A stretch of 64,000 nucleotides of DNA from Actinomycetales bacterium UBA1383. Lineage in GTDB: Bacteria; Actinomycetota; Actinomycetes; Actinomycetales; Actinomycetaceae. Positions 58,579 to 64,000 of the stretch are shown one piece after another. Numbering within the stretch: position 1 is the first letter of the stretch; each line of letters begins with the position of its first letter. Made by a program: the position numbers and the translations under genes. Location of the stretch: positions 22,957 through 86,956 of the forward strand of contig DBQX01000083.1 in assembly GCA_002305415.1 (NCBI GenBank), written 5' to 3'. The notes under the pieces were generated by a model, which worked only from the letters and a program-made list of their open reading frames with translations, was not told the origin of the DNA and made no database searches.

Positions 58579-61500
58579 ATGCTGGACAAGGGACCCTACC
58601 TGGAGGCCACGCCACCGTACGCCCCCGGCGCCACGCTGCGTGAACTGATCACCGAGGGGGTGCTCAGCGACCGCTTCGCAGCGCTCGCGAGCCCAGCCCT
58701 TCCGCTGGATCGCCCGTTGTACCGGCACCAGGAGGCAGCCATCCGCAAGGCCCGCGCCGGACGGAACGTCGTCGTCGCCACCGGCACCGGATCGGGCAAG
58801 ACGGAGTCCTTCCTCATCCCGATCCTGGATTCGCTGGTTCGGGAGCGGGTCCGGGGCACACACGACCCCGGTGTGCGGGCCCTGCTGCTGTATCCGATGA
58901 ACGCGCTCGCGAACGACCAGATGAAACGGCTCCGATCGCTGCTCGCGGGCCACCCGGACATCACGTTCGGGCGCTACACGGGCGAGACCGAGCAGGATCC
59001 GGTCCGGGCGCGGGAACGCTTCGAGGACCTCAACCCCGGCGAACCGCGGCTCCCGAACGAGTTGCTCAGCCGGCAGGAGATGCAGGCCACACCGCCCCAC
59101 CTCCTCCTCACCAACTACGCGATGCTCGAGTACATGCTCCTGCGCCCGCAGGACATGACCATCTTCGCGGAGGACGGCTCGTCCACCTGGCGGTTCCTGG
59201 TGATCGACGAGTCCCACGTCTACGACGGGACGCAGGGCGCCGAGATCGCGATGCTGGTGCGACGGCTGCGTGACCGAGTCGCGCCCACCCGATCCCTGCA
59301 GTGCCTCACCACGTCGGCAACCGTGGGCTCGGAACCCCGGCCCGTGACGACGTTCGCCAGCAACCTGTTCGGCGTGCCCTTCGAATGGGTGGACGGCGAC
59401 CCCTCCCGCCAGGACCTGGTGACGGCGACGCGCACCGACCCCTTCACCGGCCCCGGCTGGGGGCCGTTGACGGCGGCCGAGTACCTCGATCTCGCGCGCG
59501 ACGCCGACGCCGCCGTCGTCCGTGCGGCCCGGGCGCGCGGGTACAGCGCGGGCGACGGCGCCACCGCCCTGGCGCACGAGGATCGCCTGCGGTACGTGCG
59601 TTCGATCCTGGCGGAGGGGCCGCAGACGTTCGCGACCCTGGCGCAGCGGGTCTTCGGCGACGACCCCGACGCCGGGCGCGCGCTGGCGGCGATGGTCGAC
59701 GTGGCCAGTGCCCTGCGGACGCCGGATGGTGTGCCGCCACTGTCGGCGCGCTACCACCTGTTCCTCCGCGCGACGGAGGGTGCGTTCACCTGCCTGTCGG
59801 ACAGCGGGCCGCACGTGCGTCTCGCCCGCCACGTGCACTGCGACAGCTGTGGGCACGCCGTCTTCGAGGTCGGCTCGTGCAAACGCTGCGGCGCGCTCCA
59901 CGTCGTGGGATCCCTGGATACCACCGGGGGCGTGATGTCGCTGGTCCCCCGGACGTCGCAGACGGCCTCGGTGTGGTTGGCGCTCGCAGGGGAGGCCGGC
60001 GTCGTCGACGAGGACGAGCAGGCCGTGGAGCAGGGCGAGGAAGGGGACGTCGGCAGCGACGAGGCGACCCTGTGCCCGCGGTGCGGGGCGATCGGTCAGG
60101 CATCGGTGGCCGGCTGCCCGAATCCGGACTGCGGGTACGCCAGTCCACGGCGCGTGCGTCGCCTCACACGGCGCGGCACGGAGCTGGCGGGCTGTGTGGT
60201 GTGCGGGGCCCGGGGTGCGGGCACGGTGCGGGCGTTCGAGACCGGCGCGGACGCTGCCGGAGCGGTGATCGCGACCGCGCTGTACCAGCAGCTGCCATCC
60301 GGACGAGGAGACCATGACCAGGAGCTGCCCGGTGAGGGCCGCAAGCTCCTGCTGTTCTCCGACAGTCGGCAGGCGGCCGCGTTCTTCGCTCCCTACCTGA
60401 ACGACACCTACGGGCAGCTGCAGCGCCGTCGGCTCATCACCCTGGGCCTGGAACGCGGCGGCGCAGCGGACGAGGGGCTGGGTTACGACGACGTGGTCTT
60501 CGCGACCAGCCGCGCGGCGTCCAACGTCGGCATGTTCTCCTACCGGATGACGGCGCAGGAGAAGAAGCGTGAGGTCGCACCGTGGGTGATGGCGGAGGCG
60601 GTGGGCGTCGACGACCGGCAGTCGCTGGAGGGACTCGGGCTCGTCCGGATCGCCCTCGCGCGGGATCCGCGGTGGCGTGCACCGCAACCGTTGCGAGCGC
60701 TGGGGTTCACGGAGGTTGAGGCGTGGGACTTCGTGGCCGAGCTGGTTCGCAGTGTGCGGCAGCAGGGTGCGGTGACGATGCCGGAGAGCGAGGTGCCGGC
60801 GGACCACCAGATCTTCGCGCCCCGCCTGGGTCCGATCTGGGTGCGTCTCGAGGGCCCGGAGCGGGTGCGGCGGGTACTCTCGTGGCTCCCGGGGCGGGGG
60901 ACGAACGGCCGGGTCGACTACGTGAGTCGCGTGCTCGAGGTGCTCGGAGTGACCCAGGATCCCCGCGAGCTGCTGCAAGGGGTGTGGAGGTTCCTGACGC
61001 ACTCCGAGGTTGAGTGGCTGCGGACGTCGACCCCGAAGGGATTGGGGACCGTCCACCAGGTGGACCATGAGCTGTTGCGCTTCGAGCTGGTGACAGACCG
61101 TTCGCCGGTCTTCCGCTGCACCACGTGTCTGCGCGTGGCTCCGGTCTCCGTCCGAGGCGTGTGCCCGGCGATCGGGTGCGGCGGCAGGCTCGAACGTTTC
61201 ACCCCTCCAGAGGTGGAGGCGGACACGGACCACTACCGGGCGATCTACCGTGGGATGCGCCCGGTACCCCTGACGGCGCAGGAGCACACGGCCCAGTGGC
61301 AGGCGACCGAGGCGGCCCGGATCCAGCAGCAGTTCGTCGCGGGTCAGGTGAACGCCCTGTCCTGCTCGACCACGTTCGAGCTCGGGGTCGACGTCGGGGA
61401 ACTCCAGGCCGTCATGCTCCGCAACGTGCCGCCCAGCACGGCGAACTACCTCCAGCGTGCCGGCCGGGCAGGCCGCCGGGCCGGCTCGGCGGCGCTCGTC

Positions 61501-63102
61501 GTCACCTACGCGCAGCGGCGGTCCCACGACCTCACCCAGTACGCGGCGCCCGAGGCGATGATGACAGGCGAGATCCGGGCCCCGTACGTGCCCCTCGAGA
61601 ACGAACGCATCGATCGGCGTCACGCCCACTCCGTGGCCTTGTCCGCGTTCTTCCGCTGGCACCTCGCCACGGCAGGGACCATCTCACGCTCCGCCGCGGA
61701 CTTCTTCCTCGCCGAGGACGGGGGAACTCCGCCCGTGGCGGCCGTCTCCGCGTTCCTCTCGCCCGTCCCGGACACCGTGCGCACCTCCCTGCGACGGGTC
61801 CTGCCCCCGGCAGTCCAGGACGAGATCGGCGTCGCGACGGACGCGTGGGTCCCCGTCCTCCTGGGCCAGCTCGACGACGTCCGCGCCGAGTTCGTCAACG
61901 ACGTCGCCATCCTGAAGGAACTCGGCGACGCGGCAGCCGCGGAACGGAAGTTCGGCCAGGCCGACCGGTTCGAGAGGGTCGCCACCACGATCAGGCGCCG
62001 TGACCTGTTGGGCTACCTCGCGAACCGCAACATCATCCCCAAGTACGGCTTCCCGGTCGACACCGTGGAACTGCGCACGAACTTCAGCGACGCGAAGGAC
62101 GGTGTGGGCGCGAGGCTGGACCTGACGCGGGACCTCACCCAGGCGATCCACGAGTACGCCCCGGGCGCGGAGGTCGTCGCCGGCGGACGACTGTGGACCT
62201 CCCGGGGCGTGTACCGGTTGCCGGGACGGGAACTGGAGGAGTTCGCCTACCGCGTGTGCGAATCCTGCGGACTCTTCCGCGAGGACCGGGTGGCCGTCGA
62301 CGCCGCGTGTCCCGATTGCGGCCACGTGGGGACGGGCTCGCCACGCCGGTTCATCGTCCCCGAGTTCGGGTTCGTTGCCGCACGCGAGACCAGGGCGCCG
62401 GGCAAGCGGCCGCCGCAGTCCTCGTGGAGTGGCGCGACGTACGTGGTGAGACGATCCGACGAGGCGCGCGAGCGAACGCTCATGCTCCCGGGCGGATTCA
62501 TCCGGGCGGCGGTCGGGCCGCGCGGCCGCCTCGTCTCCATCGCGGACGGGCCCGGCCGCCGCGGGTTCCTGGTCTGCGAATCGTGCGGGTGGGCAACCAC
62601 CGCGAGCACGGGTCGCGTCCCGCGGGAGCACACCCACCTCCTCCGCTCCACCCGCGAGTGCCGCGGCCACCTCGCCTGGCTCGACCTCGCCCACCACTAC
62701 GAGACCGACCTCCTCACCCTGGACATGCGAGTGACACGCCCCGTGGTCGGCGAGGGCCCCTGGAAGTCGGTGCTCTACGCCCTGCTCGAAGCCGCTTCCG
62801 AGACCCTCCAGATCGCGCGGGACGACATCGGTGGCACCCTGTCGCCGGGAGCGACGTGGCGCTCCCTCGAACTCTTCGACGCCGTGCCCGGCGGGGGCGG
62901 GAACGTGCTGCGCATCGAGGAGCACCTCGAGGCCGCGCTCGCCGCCGCGCTGCGGCGAGTCGAAGACTGCGAGTGCGGCCCGGAGACCTCGTGCTACGCC
63001 TGCCTGCGCGGATACCGCAACCAGCGAGACCACGACATCCTGTCACGCGGCGCCGCAGCCGATATCCTGCGTGCACTCCTGCACACAGGCGGGATCGCCT
63101 GA
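58579..63102 (+). CDS. DUF1998-type SF2 helicase with multiple zinc clusters, probable N-terminal truncation
   Basis: The 1507-residue protein has SF2 motifs: ATGTGSGKTES (Walker A, about 67-77), VIDESHVYDG (motif II), LTTSATVGS (motif III), TTFELGVDVG and QRAGRAGRR (motif VI). At least six Cys-rich clusters follow (for example CDSCGHAVF/CKRCG, CPRCG, CESCGLF/CPDCG). The last is the DUF1998 signature CECG...CYACLRGYRNQ. Such helicases occur in DISARM, Druantia and related defence islands and in repair (MrfA). ATG 58579 has no ribosome-binding site and the product begins at GPYLEATPPYAPG, which I expect some 50 residues into relatives, so the 5' end may be lost. Confidence 0.85.
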   Translation: MLDKGPYLEATPPYAPGATLRELITEGVLSDRFAALASPALPLDRPLYRHQEAAIRKARAGRNVVVATGTGSGKTESFLIPILDSLVRERVRGTHDPGVRALLLYPMNALANDQMKRLRSLLAGHPDITFGRYTGETEQDPVRARERFEDLNPGEPRLPNELLSRQEMQATPPHLLLTNYAMLEYMLLRPQDMTIFAEDGSSTWRFLVIDESHVYDGTQGAEIAMLVRRLRDRVAPTRSLQCLTTSATVGSEPRPVTTFASNLFGVPFEWVDGDPSRQDLVTATRTDPFTGPGWGPLTAAEYLDLARDADAAVVRAARARGYSAGDGATALAHEDRLRYVRSILAEGPQTFATLAQRVFGDDPDAGRALAAMVDVASALRTPDGVPPLSARYHLFLRATEGAFTCLSDSGPHVRLARHVHCDSCGHAVFEVGSCKRCGALHVVGSLDTTGGVMSLVPRTSQTASVWLALAGEAGVVDEDEQAVEQGEEGDVGSDEATLCPRCGAIGQASVAGCPNPDCGYASPRRVRRLTRRGTELAGCVVCGARGAGTVRAFETGADAAGAVIATALYQQLPSGRGDHDQELPGEGRKLLLFSDSRQAAAFFAPYLNDTYGQLQRRRLITLGLERGGAADEGLGYDDVVFATSRAASNVGMFSYRMTAQEKKREVAPWVMAEAVGVDDRQSLEGLGLVRIALARDPRWRAPQPLRALGFTEVEAWDFVAELVRSVRQQGAVTMPESEVPADHQIFAPRLGPIWVRLEGPERVRRVLSWLPGRGTNGRVDYVSRVLEVLGVTQDPRELLQGVWRFLTHSEVEWLRTSTPKGLGTVHQVDHELLRFELVTDRSPVFRCTTCLRVAPVSVRGVCPAIGCGGRLERFTPPEVEADTDHYRAIYRGMRPVPLTAQEHTAQWQATEAARIQQQFVAGQVNALSCSTTFELGVDVGELQAVMLRNVPPSTANYLQRAGRAGRRAGSAALVVTYAQRRSHDLTQYAAPEAMMTGEIRAPYVPLENERIDRRHAHSVALSAFFRWHLATAGTISRSAADFFLAEDGGTPPVAAVSAFLSPVPDTVRTSLRRVLPPAVQDEIGVATDAWVPVLLGQLDDVRAEFVNDVAILKELGDAAAAERKFGQADRFERVATTIRRRDLLGYLANRNIIPKYGFPVDTVELRTNFSDAKDGVGARLDLTRDLTQAIHEYAPGAEVVAGGRLWTSRGVYRLPGRELEEFAYRVCESCGLFREDRVAVDAACPDCGHVGTGSPRRFIVPEFGFVAARETRAPGKRPPQSSWSGATYVVRRSDEARERTLMLPGGFIRAAVGPRGRLVSIADGPGRRGFLVCESCGWATTASTGRVPREHTHLLRSTRECRGHLAWLDLAHHYETDLLTLDMRVTRPVVGEGPWKSVLYALLEAASETLQIARDDIGGTLSPGATWRSLELFDAVPGGGGNVLRIEEHLEAALAAALRRVEDCECGPETSCYACLRGYRNQRDHDILSRGAAADILRALLHTGGIA

Positions 63103-63168
63103 CGCCCCCGGCCTGATGATCCGCCGTCGCATCCGGCACCCCGAGTCACCAGGAGGCGGCCGCTTGAG

Positions 63169-64000
63169 CTACGGGGACTCCTCCGCGTTCGAGTCGACGA
63201 CCACCGATGCTCCTAGTGCCCTGACGAGGCGGTCGCGGATTCGGTTCTTGCGCGCCTCGAAGAAGATGAGGAACTCGGTCATCTCAAGGGGCAGACCGGA
63301 GATGTCGTTCTCGTCGAGGTAGGTCTTCCGCTTCTCGTCGGTCGGGAAACCTGATGCGATCCAGTCGGCGGGGAGGGAGTCCTGCTTCTCGATGTTGGCG
63401 GTCCCGGCCATCAGTTGGAGGTTGGGGAGCAGGTTGTAGGAGTCGAGGTACTGGTCGACCTGATCGGCTGGAACGCCGACCGCGAGGAGCCTTTTCCTCG
63501 TGAACCGTGAGCGCGGGAAGATGTGGTCCTCGTGGAACTTCTTTGACAGGTCCAGGCCGGGGTAGAGGATCGACAGCACGGAGAATGTCCGTTGTCCGGC
63601 GTACTTGAGGTTCAGCAGCTCGTCGATCTCCGAGACGTCGAAGGTCAGCGGCTTACCCACAGCTGCCATCGCTGCTTCCACCTCGACGACCGGGAACGAC
63701 GTGCACGGACTCTGGGAGATGGCGTCACGGATGCGGGAGAGTGTGGTGTCGAGGCCGGATCCCCACACGCCCCGCTTCACGAGCGAGCGCGTGACCCAGC
63801 CCTGGAGGGCGAGGCGATCGGCGGCGTCGCCGGCGGAGGCCAGGTAGGAGTCGTTCGCTCCTCGCCGATGCAGGTAGTAGGCGATCGGGATGATGACGCT
63901 GTCGACGGTGAGGTTCCGCTCGTTGTAGCCGAACTGCTGCAACAGAGTCGCCGCGCGCAGGAGCGCGGCTTCGATATCGGGCTCTCCTGACGCTTCCGTG
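63169..64000 (-). CDS. GmrSD-like DUF262/DUF1524 nuclease, C-terminal part (cut by window edge)
   Basis: The frame is open to the window edge, so the 5' end lies outside. The visible 276 residues contain the DUF1524 HNH-type motif KKFHEDHIFPRSRF (about 100 residues into the visible part) and the following NLLPNLQLMAGTANIEKQ segment. Both are typical of the C-terminus of GmrSD type IV restriction and related DUF262 proteins. The N-terminal DUF262 domain should lie beyond 64000. It converges on the helicase with a 66-bp gap that holds no recognised hairpin. The pairing with a large helicase suggests a defence locus. Confidence 0.82.
   Translation of the reverse strand, partial: TEASGEPDIEAALLRAATLLQQFGYNERNLTVDSVIIPIAYYLHRRGANDSYLASAGDAADRLALQGWVTRSLVKRGVWGSGLDTTLSRIRDAISQSPCTSFPVVEVEAAMAAVGKPLTFDVSEIDELLNLKYAGQRTFSVLSILYPGLDLSKKFHEDHIFPRSRFTRKRLLAVGVPADQVDQYLDSYNLLPNLQLMAGTANIEKQDSLPADWIASGFPTDEKRKTYLDENDISGLPLEMTEFLIFFEARKNRIRDRLVRALGASVVVDSNAEESP

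Noticed and set aside
63103..63168. Terminator between the convergent helicase and nuclease genes
   Set aside because: No stable inverted repeat with a usable loop could be found by eye.
1..64000. CRISPR arrays, rRNA genes, insertion sequences
   Set aside because: No regularly spaced repeats, rRNA-like segments or transposase motifs were seen.

Overview
The window is GC-rich DNA from an actinobacterium. The evidence is GTG starts, dense 1-4 nt start/stop overlaps, a WhiB7 regulator, NucS in place of MutS/MutL-type repair, and the GlgE alpha-glucan pathway. Gene order matches actinobacterial chromosomes, including blocks also found in Mycobacterium. The 86-residue AtpC, the absence of mycobacterial-specific genes and the exporter/lipoprotein locus point to something like the Micrococcales; that placement is inference.

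Layout. 0-8.1 kb: a TOMM-cyclodehydratase-like protein, whiB7 with an attenuator-type leader (leader peptide plus two mutually exclusive hairpins), uvrD2, a frameshifted nudC, mnmA, a cysteine desulfurase and etfA/etfB. 8.2-21.7 kb: alpha-glucan and trehalose metabolism (glgX, trpS, glgP divergent from glgE-treS-pep2-glgB), closed by strong hairpin terminators. 21.7-26.8 kb: a thioredoxin/TPR protein, a lipoprotein plus membrane protein pair, a DivIVA-like coiled coil, a GntR regulator and a divergent unknown gene. 26.8-31.2 kb: a hydrolase, an operon nagA / GH1-fold protein without its catalytic nucleophile / small zinc protein, and nucS. 31.2-50.2 kb: one long minus-strand housekeeping block read argS, hom, thrC, thrB, rho, rpmE, prfA, prmC, tsaC, wecA, atpI-like, atpBEFHAGDC, DUF2550; lysA, found between argS and hom in Mycobacterium, is absent. 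50.3 kb: tRNA-Arg(CCG).

From the tRNA to the right edge (50.4-64 kb) the DNA looks like an accessory island. It holds an ABC exporter (peptidoglycan-binding adaptor, ATPase, half-size permease), two paralogous three-cysteine lipoproteins at its edges, another lipoprotein, a small membrane protein and three copies of a structured dispersed repeat. It also holds a toxin/ribbon-helix-helix antitoxin pair (toxin frame-disrupted), a 5'-truncated second permease, and then a 1507-residue DUF1998-type helicase facing a GmrSD-like DUF262/DUF1524 nuclease cut by the window edge. The permease remnant and the helicase both appear to lose their N-termini at the same joint near 58,578.

How the parts work together. 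TreS, Pep2, GlgE and GlgB form the complete trehalose-to-branched-glucan route, and GlgP and GlgX degrade the polymer. The desulfurase and MnmA make 2-thiouridine in tRNA. The threonine genes, translation factors, Rho and ATP synthase form a growth-linked block. Many genes here have a TANNNT-like -10 hexamer ending 6-7 nt before the start codon, so leaderless transcription appears common. No rRNA, CRISPR array or insertion sequence was recognised.
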